From Pedobacter punctiformis (GTDB taxonomy: Bacteria > Bacteroidota > Bacteroidia > Sphingobacteriales > Sphingobacteriaceae), in NCBI RefSeq assembly GCF_027213715.1, contig NZ_JAPWGM010000007.1:62001-126000 (forward strand): a stretch of 64,000 nt of DNA. Reading direction: 5' to 3'. The notes beneath the pieces were generated by a model. The model did not search any database and was not told the origin of the DNA. It was given only the letters and a program-made list of their open reading frames with translations. This document shows positions 8,462 through 17,235 of this stretch, in pieces. How positions within the stretch are numbered: position 1 is the first letter of the stretch; the number at the start of each line of letters is the position of its first letter. The translations under genes were made by a program, and so were the position numbers.

Positions 8462-9028
8462 TTATTCGATGGTTTCTCCAACGGTATTTTCCTCTTTTGC
8501 GATGTCTTTTAGTTGTGGAAGCTGCGTTAAATTGTTTAAACCGAAATAATCCATAAATAAAGGACTGGTGCTGTACAATATGGGCCGGCCAGGTGTTTCT
8601 GCCTTACCGTTAATGCTGATTAATTCCTTCTCTAATAATCTTTGTACCGAGTAATCAGAATTTACGCCTCTTATTTGTTCTATTTCCAGTTTTGTAATGG
8701 GCTGTCGGTAAGCAATTATGGCTAAGGTTTCCATTGCCGCCTGGCTTAATTTTTTCTTGGACCGGTGTAGTTGTAATTGATTTACCGTTTCGTGATAAGT
8801 TTTTTTTGTTAAAAACTGATAGCCATTATTAAGGTGAACGAGTTCAATAGCATAATCATCCTGTAAGTAACGATCTTTTATAAGCTGTATATTTTCTTCA
8901 ATCAGTTCTTCCTGGTAGGGCTGATTAAATACTGCACTCAGGGCAGCTGTAATTTCCTGTACGCTAATGCTTTGAACAGAAGAGAAGATAAGGGCTTCAA
9001 TGTGCCTTGCGATATTGTTTTGTGGCAT
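8462..9028 (-). CDS. scpB: Segregation and condensation protein B
   Basis: ScpB is a winged-helix dimer that joins ScpA and SMC in the chromosome condensation complex. The 188-residue protein contains the diagnostic core SQAAMETLAIIAYRQPITKLEIEQIRG followed by LLEKELISINGKAETPGRPILY. A TTG codon two codons upstream (9034) is also in frame. The ATG at 9028 was chosen because a consensus -7 box (TATTTTTG, 9039 to 9032) ends three bases before it. scpA is not adjacent in this window. Confidence 0.93.
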   Translation of the reverse strand: MPQNNIARHIEALIFSSVQSISVQEITAALSAVFNQPYQEELIEENIQLIKDRYLQDDYAIELVHLNNGYQFLTKKTYHETVNQLQLHRSKKKLSQAAMETLAIIAYRQPITKLEIEQIRGVNSDYSVQRLLEKELISINGKAETPGRPILYSTSPLFMDYFGLNNLTQLPQLKDIAKEENTVGETIE

Positions 9029-9031
9029 ATA

Positions 9032-9039
9032 CAAAAATA
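9032..9039 (-). promoter_or_regulatory. -7 box abutting the scpB start codon
   Basis: TATTTTTG on the minus strand is followed by TAT and then the ATG, giving a predicted leaderless scpB mRNA. No good -33 TTG lies at the usual distance, so this rests on the -7 box alone. Confidence 0.4.
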
Positions 9040-9056
9040 TAATTTTTGGGCAAAAA

Positions 9057-9092
9057 AAAGCGGTCTCGCTTTTTAAAAAACAAGACCGCTTT
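9057..9092 (-). terminator. Terminator of the sensor kinase transcript
   Basis: The 10-bp arms AAAGCGGTCT (9057-9066) and AGACCGCTTT (9083-9092) are followed on the minus strand by a run of T. It lies 188 bp downstream of the sensor kinase gene and upstream of scpB. The 9093-9279 stretch between holds nothing else that I recognise. Confidence 0.75.
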
Positions 9093-9279
9093 CAACACAC
9101 AAATGAAACCTGAATTAAGATATAGTTTTAGGTTAGGTTGTTAAATATCTATATCAATTCTATAAGAACGTTTTGATAAACACTATCGTTTATTTCTAAG
9201 ACAAGTTTAAGGCTAAAGCTTCAATCTTTAAGGTTCTATTTAGTGAGTGGTATTAATAATTGAGTAAACGGTAAAAAAT

Positions 9280-12264
9280 CTATTTTAACGGTATAGAAAT
9301 GAATACGGTTGTACCATTTACTGCATTTTGTTTTACACTAAGGTGTATAGGTTTTGCTTCAATCTGACCTAAAAGATTTAATCTTTCCTGCGTAAGCTGC
9401 ATGCCTTTACTAATGTGTGTTTCTTTTTTATTCTTTAAAGAGTTGTCGATACCAATTCCATCATCAATAATTTCAATATTTAAATGGGTTTCTTTTTCGA
9501 GTCTCATGTTAATCTGAATTTCGCCACCAGTTTCTTTTGGCATAATTCCATGCCATATCGCGTTTTCTACATAGGGCTGTAAAAGCATAGAAGGGATAAG
9601 AGTTTCTTCTTTTTCGATTTCAGGATCTATGGAAAAGACATATTTTAATTTATCTCCGAAACGATTTTTTTCCAGTTTTAAATACAGATTCAGGTATTCA
9701 AGCTCTTCCTCCAGCGAAATATAACTTTTGGTGCAAATCTCCAGGTTCTTCCTGATTAAACGTGCAAAACCAGTTAAAACCTTATTGGCTGAGGCCGTAT
9801 TCTGTGTATTAATATAGTGCTGAATGGAATTCATTACATTAAATACAAAATGAGGATTCATCATGGCTTGCAGGGCCTGTTGTTCCAGCATCAAGACTTT
9901 ATTTTTTAATAATAATTGTTCCTGCTCTTTATCTTTTTGTTTACGGGTAATGTAAACGGCTGTTTTATAAAAGATATAACCCACCAATAATATCAGGATG
10001 GATAAAAACCACAGGCTTTGCCAGAAATGCTTTTTAATTGTAAAAGCAATTTTCGCAGACGGCCCCCAGTTGCTGTTCTGACTTTTAGCGCTTACCTCAA
10101 AAACATAATCTCCAGGCTGCAGAGCAGAAAAATCAAGACGCCTGGTTCTGGTCTCCACCCAGTTGGTATTTTCGTTTAACCTGTAGCGATAGGTAATATC
10201 GCTGGTGGTAAAATCAACGGCACTAAAAGTGAAGAGAATGGTATTGTTTCCGGTTTCGAAGGTAAAATTGGTTTTATTTAAAGGCAAACGTTCTTTATCC
10301 TTAATAATGGAAGTAACATATACCTTCGGTAAATTCCGGTTAATGCCACTGTTATTGTATTTAAATAAAATTAAGCCTCTGTTGGTGCCAAAATAAGCGG
10401 TGCTATCATCAATGTACAGGCTGTTAATGTCATCACTTAATAAATCTTTACCATAATCAAAGTTTATTACAGCAGGCTCGGCTGGGTAATTGGTAATTTT
10501 GTTAACCCCTTTACTGGTTAAAACCCAGATTTCATTATTTTTTATAAAAACCTTTGTGCAAACATTGCTGGTTAAACCGGCATTTTGAGTAATCTGACGT
10601 GCGATTTTATTGTTTTTATAAAAAATTAATCCATAACCATCTGTTGCTAAAATCAAGGTGCCATCTTCAAGCTGCTGAATATCATTTATTCTTTTGGTAA
10701 GCAGCGGATTGTTTTCGTAGTGTTTAATTAATCTTCCATTAGAAAACTGAGATAAACCATTGATGTTCGAAAACCATAAATTACCCGTTTTATCGTAAAA
10801 GGCATGATAAGAACGGTCTTTAAAAAAATCTTCTTTCTCTTTATATTTTAATGAATTAAATTCAAGCTGTTTAACCCGATCTGATAAAAAGACAACCCCG
10901 GAAGATAATGCCAGGGCCAGGTGATTATTGTTTCCACTTAAGCTAAAGTGTTTGATTACAAACATAGAGTTATTGGCTTCTCTTAAATAGCTAACATCTT
11001 CGCTGGTATTGTAAATGTTTTTAAAAACCCCCATGCCATAATCGGAAGCAAAGTAAATCGCTTGATTTTTAGGGTCATAGGTGATTTGCTTAACAACACG
11101 GTACTTTTTAAAGTCGCTTAATCCAATCTCCTGTACATTGTAATTGCCGATGTTCAGTACATCAACCACGGCATCATCAGTACCTAACCAAAGCCTGTTT
11201 TTTGCATCTTTGGTAATACTTTTAATTACATTGCTGCTTAAACCAGATTCTGCATCAATAATTGATAAACGTGCATTTACATTCGGCAACATGTAAATAC
11301 CCTGGTTGGTGGCAAACCACATATTCTGGTTATTATCTTTTATGGCCTGATTAACCGGAATATCCTGCAAATACTGGATGGTTTTTCCACTTTGGTTTAA
11401 AGCCAGCACACCATTTGAATTGGCGAGCCAAACTTCTTTGGCTAGATGATCGTAATAAAAATAACCCGACATATTTTTAATCAGGTTTTGCGGAACACTA
11501 ACTAAAGATTGAACCACACCATTTTTATATTCTTTTAAGCCACTTTGATCCAGATAAACTAAAGAGCGGGAGGGCGTATTGCTAGCGCTCATGTAAGAAA
11601 GTGGCTGAGCAACGGATTTAATTAAACTAAAACGCTTCCCATCAAATTTTTGAACGCTTGAGTCACTGTAAGCAAAAATATTTCCTTTTTCGTCTTCGTG
11701 AATAAATGCATTGGTAAACTGATTATAGGGGTGTGTAGAAACAAACTTTTTAACTGATTTACCATCCCAAAGCGCAACCAGGTTTGAATTTGTACCCAAC
11801 CATATTCTGCCGAGTTTATCCTCTAAAAAAGAAACCACTACCGTATTAAAACTAAGTTCTTTTAACAATTTGTTGTTATCGCGGTTGTAAAATTTACCAT
11901 CCTGAAAATAGCTTAACTGCCCATTTAATGCTAAAAACCACAACCGCCCTTTTTTATCTTCTCTGATTTGAAGAATCTGCGTATCCGGCAAACCATCTTC
12001 AATGGTGAAATTCTGAAAATTTGTACCGTCAAAACGGCTCAAACCACCATCCGTTGCAATCCAGATAAAGCCTTTTTTATCTTGTAAAATATAATAACAG
12101 TTATTGCTGGCCAAACCATTTTTAGAAGTGTAATGTGGTAGGTAAGTAGTTTGTGCAGAGGATTTTAATGAAAAAAAGATGCCAAAAATAAATATCCAGC
12201 AAGTAATTGCAGCAATTCTGAAACCCGTATTAATTTTAATATTTAACGGCAAAATAGCAGCCAT
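9280..12264 (-). CDS. Reg_prop/Y_Y_Y membrane sensor histidine kinase (LytS type)
   Basis: This 994-residue one-pass sensor has an N-terminal signal or anchor segment (about 16-37). A large periplasmic beta-propeller follows, made of two-component regulator propeller repeats such as YYILQDKKGFIWIATDGGLSRFDG and IREDKKGRLWF. Next come a Y_Y_Y domain (about 690-755, ending GDYVFEVSAKSQNSNWG), a transmembrane helix (about 763-785) and a coiled linker. The cytoplasmic His_kinase domain has its phospho-acceptor His805 in MMNPHFVFNVMNSIQHYI, and the ATP-binding region contains LLQPYVENAIWHG and DDGIGI. It lies 11 bp downstream of the LytTR response regulator gene and should phosphorylate that protein. 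Its ligand is unknown. Confidence 0.93.
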   Translation of the reverse strand: MAAILPLNIKINTGFRIAAITCWIFIFGIFFSLKSSAQTTYLPHYTSKNGLASNNCYYILQDKKGFIWIATDGGLSRFDGTNFQNFTIEDGLPDTQILQIREDKKGRLWFLALNGQLSYFQDGKFYNRDNNKLLKELSFNTVVVSFLEDKLGRIWLGTNSNLVALWDGKSVKKFVSTHPYNQFTNAFIHEDEKGNIFAYSDSSVQKFDGKRFSLIKSVAQPLSYMSASNTPSRSLVYLDQSGLKEYKNGVVQSLVSVPQNLIKNMSGYFYYDHLAKEVWLANSNGVLALNQSGKTIQYLQDIPVNQAIKDNNQNMWFATNQGIYMLPNVNARLSIIDAESGLSSNVIKSITKDAKNRLWLGTDDAVVDVLNIGNYNVQEIGLSDFKKYRVVKQITYDPKNQAIYFASDYGMGVFKNIYNTSEDVSYLREANNSMFVIKHFSLSGNNNHLALALSSGVVFLSDRVKQLEFNSLKYKEKEDFFKDRSYHAFYDKTGNLWFSNINGLSQFSNGRLIKHYENNPLLTKRINDIQQLEDGTLILATDGYGLIFYKNNKIARQITQNAGLTSNVCTKVFIKNNEIWVLTSKGVNKITNYPAEPAVINFDYGKDLLSDDINSLYIDDSTAYFGTNRGLILFKYNNSGINRNLPKVYVTSIIKDKERLPLNKTNFTFETGNNTILFTFSAVDFTTSDITYRYRLNENTNWVETRTRRLDFSALQPGDYVFEVSAKSQNSNWGPSAKIAFTIKKHFWQSLWFLSILILLVGYIFYKTAVYITRKQKDKEQEQLLLKNKVLMLEQQALQAMMNPHFVFNVMNSIQHYINTQNTASANKVLTGFARLIRKNLEICTKSYISLEEELEYLNLYLKLEKNRFGDKLKYVFSIDPEIEKEETLIPSMLLQPYVENAIWHGIMPKETGGEIQINMRLEKETHLNIEIIDDGIGIDNSLKNKKETHISKGMQLTQERLNLLGQIEAKPIHLSVKQNAVNGTTVFISIPLK

Positions 12265-12275
12265 TTTTTATTGGA

Positions 12276-13058
12276 TTAATGATCGTTGTTAGACTTAGTG
12301 AACATCTTTATTTTTTCAAAAAAATCACTCGCTCTTCTTCTGGAAACATTTATACTGTCTCCGTTTTTTAAAAAAGCCTGCAAACCATTTTTTGAATTGT
12401 ATTCTTTCAAATGATTTAAATTAATAATGCTTGATTTATGAATCCTGACAAACTGATCGGAGGGAAGCAATTCTTCAAACTCACGCAATACTTTAGAAAC
12501 GGCAATTTTGTCCTGATTGTTTAAATGAAAGACAGAATAATTACTGTCTGCCTCGATGTAAATAATGTCATCTATATCAATCATTTTAAAACCCTGGCCA
12601 TGTGGTAAAGTCAGTTTCCTTATTTCTGCCTTATTATTTAAGCTGGTTGCCAAATTACTGATCCGCTCGTCCGTTTCAGTATTCTGATGTAATTTAATAT
12701 GTTGTGTTACCTTATCAACGGCAATTTTAAGCTCATCAATATCAATTGGTTTCAAAAGGTAATCCAATGCATTGGCTTTAATGGCTTTAAGTGCATATTG
12801 ATCGTATGCGGTTGTAAAAATAACCGCTGCGTTATGTTTTTGTGCGTCAGGAATAAGTTCAAAACCATTTCCGCCGGGCATCGCAATATCCAGGAAAATT
12901 AAATTGACAGGGTGATGGGCCAAAATTTCTTTCGCCTCGGCCACAGAACGGGCTATGCCCGTGATTTCTACATCCGGACAATTTTGTTGAAGCAAAAAGA
13001 AAAGCGATGAACGGGCAAATTCCTCGTCATCAACAATAATGGCTTTTAATACAGTCAT
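12276..13058 (-). CDS. LytTR-family response regulator
   Basis: This 260-residue cytoplasmic regulator has an N-terminal receiver domain with the acidic pair in IIVDDEEFARSS, the phospho-acceptor Asp in LIFLDIAMPGGNG, and the conserved Lys in LLKPID. A C-terminal LytTR DNA-binding domain (about 155-255) contains IIYIEADSNYSVFHL and FVRIHKSSIINLNHL. It is the first gene of a two-gene unit with the sensor kinase. The ferritin-like gene pair is divergent across a 203-bp gap and is an inferred target. Confidence 0.94.
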   Translation of the reverse strand: MTVLKAIIVDDEEFARSSLFFLLQQNCPDVEITGIARSVAEAKEILAHHPVNLIFLDIAMPGGNGFELIPDAQKHNAAVIFTTAYDQYALKAIKANALDYLLKPIDIDELKIAVDKVTQHIKLHQNTETDERISNLATSLNNKAEIRKLTLPHGQGFKMIDIDDIIYIEADSNYSVFHLNNQDKIAVSKVLREFEELLPSDQFVRIHKSSIINLNHLKEYNSKNGLQAFLKNGDSINVSRRRASDFFEKIKMFTKSNNDH

Positions 13059-13261
13059 AATTCAGGGTTTGTGAATGTATTAAAATCGATTTATAAAAAA
13101 AAATGTAATTATAGAAATCTGCCTGTAGAAATGTCACGTATATATCACCAAACGAAATCAAAATCCCTAACATAAGGCATATGAAACTATCATGCAGCAT
13201 CTTACATCAAACGGATTGTTTGCTCATTATAAAATCATAGCCCTAAAAACAATTAAGACTT

Positions 13262-13987
13262 ATGAAAAACAATGAACTAGAAACACAGAATGAACTTCAG
13301 GATGAAAGTTTATTTAAAGCCAGACTTGGTCGCAGATCATTTCTTCAGTTTGCTGGGGCCGGCGCAGCAGGTATTGCTTTAGTTGCAGCGGGTTGCCGAA
13401 AAGACCGAATAATGGATGTTCCATCAGGTTCGGGTGTTACATTAGATTTTAAGGATGATTTTGGCGTATTGAACTACGCTTATGCATTGGAGCAACTGGA
13501 GGCTGCATTTTATATTCTGGTGGCTTCAAATCCGCCATCTGCTTTTAGCGCTGCAGAGAAAGCTTATTTTCAGGACATTCAGTTTCACGAAATTGCACAC
13601 AGAGAGTTTTTTAAAAATGCCTTGGGTAGTGCCGCGATAGCAAATTTAGAGGTTGATTTTTCGAGTATTACGTTTTCTGACCGGACAAGTGTTTTAACAA
13701 CAGCCAAAGCATTTGAAGATTTAGGTGTAGCCGCATATAATGGAGCAGGAGGGAGAATTAAAACCCCCGCGTATTTATTATTAGCGGGTAAAATTGTTTC
13801 TGTAGAGGCTCGTCATGCTGCCTACATCCGCGATTTAATTTCAAACGGAACATTTGCCGATTTAAATGATCTTGCTGCATTAGGATCTAATAATGCCAAC
13901 GGATTAGACGGGGCTTTAACACCGGATAAAGTTCTGGGAATTGCCGGAAAGTATGTTAAAACCAAAATTAATGTAATTAATCTTTAA
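13262..13987 (+). CDS. Tat-exported ferritin-like lipoprotein
   Basis: This 241-residue protein has a Tat-type signal (GRRSFLQF, about residues 24-31) followed by a hydrophobic stretch and a lipobox-like AAGC. It is probably exported folded and lipidated. The mature part is a ferritin-like four-helix domain (Ferritin_2 type) with metal-ligand motifs in successive helices: LEQLEAAFY, HEIAHREFF and VEARHAAYI. It is the first of two homologous neighbours, 19 bp apart. Whether it stores iron, oxidises metal or scavenges peroxide cannot be decided from sequence. Confidence 0.85.
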   Translation: MKNNELETQNELQDESLFKARLGRRSFLQFAGAGAAGIALVAAGCRKDRIMDVPSGSGVTLDFKDDFGVLNYAYALEQLEAAFYILVASNPPSAFSAAEKAYFQDIQFHEIAHREFFKNALGSAAIANLEVDFSSITFSDRTSVLTTAKAFEDLGVAAYNGAGGRIKTPAYLLLAGKIVSVEARHAAYIRDLISNGTFADLNDLAALGSNNANGLDGALTPDKVLGIAGKYVKTKINVINL

Positions 13988-14006
13988 TTTTTAAAATCAG
14001 AAAATC

Positions 14007-14876
14007 ATGAATATCGTAAATATATTAGAAGAAATAGAAAAAGTTGACGGTGAAATCTATGAGAGATTAAACCCAAGAAGAGCTGCAATGAAGAGCTTTT
14101 TCAATATTGGCAAGAAGATATCTTTAGCGGCAATGCCATTAGCTTTAGGCTCTATGTTTCAAAAAGCTTACGGTCAAACTACGCCAACGGCAGTTATTGA
14201 GGTATTAAATTTTGCTCTGGCTTTAGAATATCTTGAATTCCATTATTATAACCATGCTTTACTGGCGGCACCAAACCTGGTTTTTCCAAATGCGGCATCT
14301 AAAGCAGCAATAACAACCATACGGGATCATGAAGCCGCCCACGTAAACTTGTTAAAAGGTGCTTTGGGTGCATCAGCACGAGCTGAAATTACCTATGCCA
14401 TGACTGATTTTACTGTAAATGGAGCCTTCCCGGTTTATGATGATTACGCTACCTTTTTGGCTGTTGCCCAGGGATTTGAAGATACTGGTGTTAGAGCATA
14501 CAAAGGTCAGGCAGGTAATTTAATGGTGAGCCCCGGAGTATTGCAAACCGCCTTGCAAATTCATTCAGTAGAGGCACGTCATGCAGCGCACATTCGTCAA
14601 ATGCGTACTACACAAGCCGCTGGTGCAGCAACATATAAACCGTGGGTTAGCCTTGGCGCTTCAGGACAGGCAAACGATTCAGGTGTGGCTGCACTTGATG
14701 CTGTTTATGCGGGAGAAGACTTAACCTTGCAAGCCAATATAAATATTGTTGGAATAAATGGTAAGACGGGAATAGACAAAAAAGCTGCTGTTGAATGTTT
14801 TGACGAAGCTTTGGACAAAGCGAGCGTAGTGGCAATTGCTAACTTATTCCTTAAAACAGGTAACAAACTATCATGA
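14007..14876 (+). CDS. Tat-exported ferritin-like protein, second copy
   Basis: This 289-residue paralogue of the preceding gene has the same helix motifs (LEYLEFHYYN, HEAAHVNLL, VEARHAAHI), so a di-metal four-helix bundle is expected. The N-terminal region is longer: about 28 residues precede NPRRAAMKSFF, a twin-arginine pattern, with a hydrophobic segment ending QKAYGQ. There is no lipobox, so it is probably periplasmic and soluble. A C-terminal extension (NIVGINGKTGIDKKAAVECFDEAL) is absent from the partner. The pair probably forms one transcript and possibly a hetero-oligomer. Confidence 0.85.
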   Translation: MNIVNILEEIEKVDGEIYERLNPRRAAMKSFFNIGKKISLAAMPLALGSMFQKAYGQTTPTAVIEVLNFALALEYLEFHYYNHALLAAPNLVFPNAASKAAITTIRDHEAAHVNLLKGALGASARAEITYAMTDFTVNGAFPVYDDYATFLAVAQGFEDTGVRAYKGQAGNLMVSPGVLQTALQIHSVEARHAAHIRQMRTTQAAGAATYKPWVSLGASGQANDSGVAALDAVYAGEDLTLQANINIVGINGKTGIDKKAAVECFDEALDKASVVAIANLFLKTGNKLS

Positions 14877-14924
14877 TAAGCCTAAATATTTATAAGAGTT
14901 GATTTATTAATGTTTATTTAAGTT

Positions 14925-14959
14925 AGGGAAGCGGAATTTAGATTCTGTTTCCCTTTTTT
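14925..14959 (+). terminator. Terminator after the ferritin-like pair
   Basis: AGGGAA (14925-14930) pairs with TTCCCT (14949-14954), an inner GAAT/ATTC stem extends it, and a T-run follows. Confidence 0.75.
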
Positions 14960-14963
14960 ATGT

Positions 14964-16088
14964 TTAGTAAGTAATAACTTGCTCTTCCAAATGTTCAGGT
15001 AAATCTCTGTAATTGTATTTTTGTCCACGCAACTGAGGCTCAAAACCTGCTTGTTTTATAGATTCCTGGATTCCTCTTGCCGTGAAACGATGCGGTGCAC
15101 CAGCAGCCGAAACTACATTTTCTTCAATCATGATCGAACCAAAATCGTTAGCACCTGCATGTAAACATAATTGTGCAGTTGCTTTACCTACCGTTAACCA
15201 GCTGGCTTGTATATTTTTTACATTAGGCAGCATAATCCGGCTTAATGCAATCATACGGATATATTCATCAGCCGTTACATTATTACTGATTCCTCTTAAT
15301 CTTTTTAATAAAGTACCGTCATCCTGAAAAGGCCATGGAATAAAGGCTAAAAACCCATTTGCGTCGGCAGGTTTTTCACTTTGTACCTGTCTGATCCAAA
15401 CCAAATGCTCAAAACGTTCTTCTATGGTTTCTACATGTCCAAACATCATAGTTGCCGAGGTTGTAATATCCAATTGGTGGGCAGCCCGCATTACATCAAG
15501 CCATTCCTGACCGCCACATTTACCTTTAGAAATTAAACGTCTTACACGATCGTTCAAAATTTCAGCACCTGCTCCCGGTAAAGAATCCATTCCGGCTTCT
15601 TTTAAAGTTTTTAAAACTTCGGTATGGCTTATACCTTCCAGTTTTGCCACATGTGCAATTTCTGGCGGACCTAAAGCATGTAATTTTAAATCAGGATATA
15701 ATTCTTTTAATTTTTTGAAAAGATCAGCATAAAATGCCAGTCCTAAATCAGGGTGGTGGCCACCTTGTAATAATAACTGATCTCCACCCAGGCGAAAAGT
15801 TTCTTCGATTTTTACTTTATAGGTTTCAATATCAGTAATATAACTCTCGTCATGGCCCGGTCTGCGAAAGAAATTGCAAAATTTACAGTTGGCAATGCAA
15901 ACATTTGTTGTGTTTACGTTACGGTCAATTTGCCAGGTTACTTTACCGCTTGGCACCTGAATTTTTCTAAGTTCGTTGGCCACAAACATAAGTGATGCAG
16001 TATCAGCGTTATGGTATAAATGGACACCTTCTTCAAGACTTAAAAACTCAAAATGTAATGCCCGTTGCAGTAAATCGGCTGTATTCAT
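14964..16088 (-). CDS. mqnC: Cyclic dehypoxanthinyl futalosine synthase (radical SAM)
   Basis: MqnC catalyses the radical cyclisation of dehypoxanthine futalosine in the futalosine route to menaquinone. The 374-residue protein has the CxxxCxxC cluster ligands Cys64, Cys68 and Cys71 in TTNVCIANCKFCNFF. It also has LLQGGHHPDLGLAFY, the conserved SLPGAGAEILNDRVR and the C-terminal SIMIEENVVSAAGA. These place it in the MqnC/MqnE/CofH group, and the combination is most like MqnC. No other mqn genes are in the window. The start is fixed by a promoter ending 4 bp upstream. Confidence 0.92.
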   Translation of the reverse strand: MNTADLLQRALHFEFLSLEEGVHLYHNADTASLMFVANELRKIQVPSGKVTWQIDRNVNTTNVCIANCKFCNFFRRPGHDESYITDIETYKVKIEETFRLGGDQLLLQGGHHPDLGLAFYADLFKKLKELYPDLKLHALGPPEIAHVAKLEGISHTEVLKTLKEAGMDSLPGAGAEILNDRVRRLISKGKCGGQEWLDVMRAAHQLDITTSATMMFGHVETIEERFEHLVWIRQVQSEKPADANGFLAFIPWPFQDDGTLLKRLRGISNNVTADEYIRMIALSRIMLPNVKNIQASWLTVGKATAQLCLHAGANDFGSIMIEENVVSAAGAPHRFTARGIQESIKQAGFEPQLRGQKYNYRDLPEHLEEQVITY

Positions 16089-16092
16089 ATTG

Positions 16093-16120
16093 CAAAAATA
16101 CTAAATTGTTTATAGATCAA
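16093..16120 (-). promoter_or_regulatory. Promoter of mqnC, predicted leaderless
   Basis: On the minus strand TTG (16120 to 16118), a 17-bp spacer and TATTTTTG (16100 to 16093) form a full consensus. Only four bases separate the -7 box from the ATG, so transcription should begin at or next to the start codon. Confidence 0.7.
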
Positions 16121-16161
16121 GGCTTAGTTATTATGGCGGGAAAGTAAATTTTTGGCATAAA

Positions 16162-16195
16162 AAAAGAGTGACGGGGTTTAATCAGTCACTCTTTT
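16162..16195 (-). terminator. Terminator of the Ppx/GppA-like cassette
   Basis: The perfect 11-bp arms AAAAGAGTGAC (16162-16172) and GTCACTCTTTT (16185-16195) are followed on the minus strand by more T, just downstream of the last gene of the three-gene cassette. Confidence 0.85.
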
Positions 16196-16212
16196 AAAAA
16201 AAATGTATGTTT

Positions 16213-17208
16213 TTATTTAAGGGCTAATAAAAAACCGATAGTAAAGTTAGCATCCCAGTCAAATACAAAGGTATCGCACTTGGTTTCATCTTTAATTGCT
16301 TTATATATATTAACGCCACTCTTAATTTTAATTTTATCTGTATTGTATTTTTCCGGATCACTTAAAACGGTAAACCTTTCTTCCCCCGTACGGATTTGTT
16401 TCGCCAGTTCGAATGGAACACCGCCAATTATAAAACAAATTTCGCGTTTAGCTGCCGGGATTTTTGCAGAAATGGTTTTAACGACACTGTATACGGCATC
16501 ATCTTTTAAGTTTTTCTCATAATATTTAGCACCCGGAGCTTCAGCAGATTTAACATCTCCATCCATCCATGAAATTTTAGTATTACCAGAACCAATATCA
16601 ACCACAAAAGAGTTATCGTAATAAGAGGCTGGTAAAACACATTTTAAAGCCAATTTACCTTCCTGCTCTGCTGTAACCAGGTTAACAACGAAGCCCATTT
16701 TCTTTAATTCAGAAACAATAACAGCTGTTTTAGGCTCTTTTTGCGCACCTGAACTTATAACAAAATGAATGTTTTTAGATTTTACTCCTTTGTCAAACAT
16801 AGCACCTATATAGTCTTTTAAACCCGTCCTGATGTCTGCCGTGTTCGCTATCCCTTCATAAACAAACGATTTTCCAAAGTCTTTAGAAATAATTTCCCAA
16901 CGTTTTTGGTTATCGATGTTTACAACAAAAGAGTTGAAACCAGAAGCACCAACCTCTACAACACCTTTATACTCACCATTTACAGGTTTTTCAGGTACAT
17001 AGTTAAAAGTTCTCTTGTCATCACCTTTGATCGTGGGTGAAGATGAAGAAGTTTGCTCGGTACTGTCTTTTTTACTCCCGTTTCCATCTGATATTGCATC
17101 AATTTTTCCGGTTTCAAAAGCCCAGTAACCTAAACCTACAATTGGTATTGCAATAATAACCGCTTTTATCGGCCAGCGTAACCTTGCCCAGATTGATTTT
17201 TCTTCCAT
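16213..17208 (-). CDS. Membrane-anchored Ppx/GppA-like ASKHA-fold protein
   Basis: This 331-residue protein has one N-terminal transmembrane helix (about 15-31, AVIIAIPIVGLGYWAF), then a Ser/Lys-rich linker, then a two-lobed actin/hexokinase-type domain. The phosphate-1 loop is VVEVGASGFNSFVV and the phosphate-2 loop is FVVDIGSGNTKISW. Between them lies TAEQEGKLAL, like the SGEEEA segment of exopolyphosphatase/pppGpp phosphatase (Ppx/GppA). The family resemblance is distant, the first phosphate loop has Glu in place of the usual Asp, and activity is unproven. It is the last gene of a three-gene unit with two coiled-coil proteins. The domain most likely faces the cytoplasm or periplasm depending on anchor orientation; the positive N-terminal flank (RLRWPIK) favours N-in and a periplasmic domain, which would be odd for an ATP-binding fold. 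Confidence 0.6.
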   Translation of the reverse strand: MEEKSIWARLRWPIKAVIIAIPIVGLGYWAFETGKIDAISDGNGSKKDSTEQTSSSSPTIKGDDKRTFNYVPEKPVNGEYKGVVEVGASGFNSFVVNIDNQKRWEIISKDFGKSFVYEGIANTADIRTGLKDYIGAMFDKGVKSKNIHFVISSGAQKEPKTAVIVSELKKMGFVVNLVTAEQEGKLALKCVLPASYYDNSFVVDIGSGNTKISWMDGDVKSAEAPGAKYYEKNLKDDAVYSVVKTISAKIPAAKREICFIIGGVPFELAKQIRTGEERFTVLSDPEKYNTDKIKIKSGVNIYKAIKDETKCDTFVFDWDANFTIGFLLALK

Positions 17209-17235
17209 TTTGGTATGTTCTTAATTTATAGTTAA

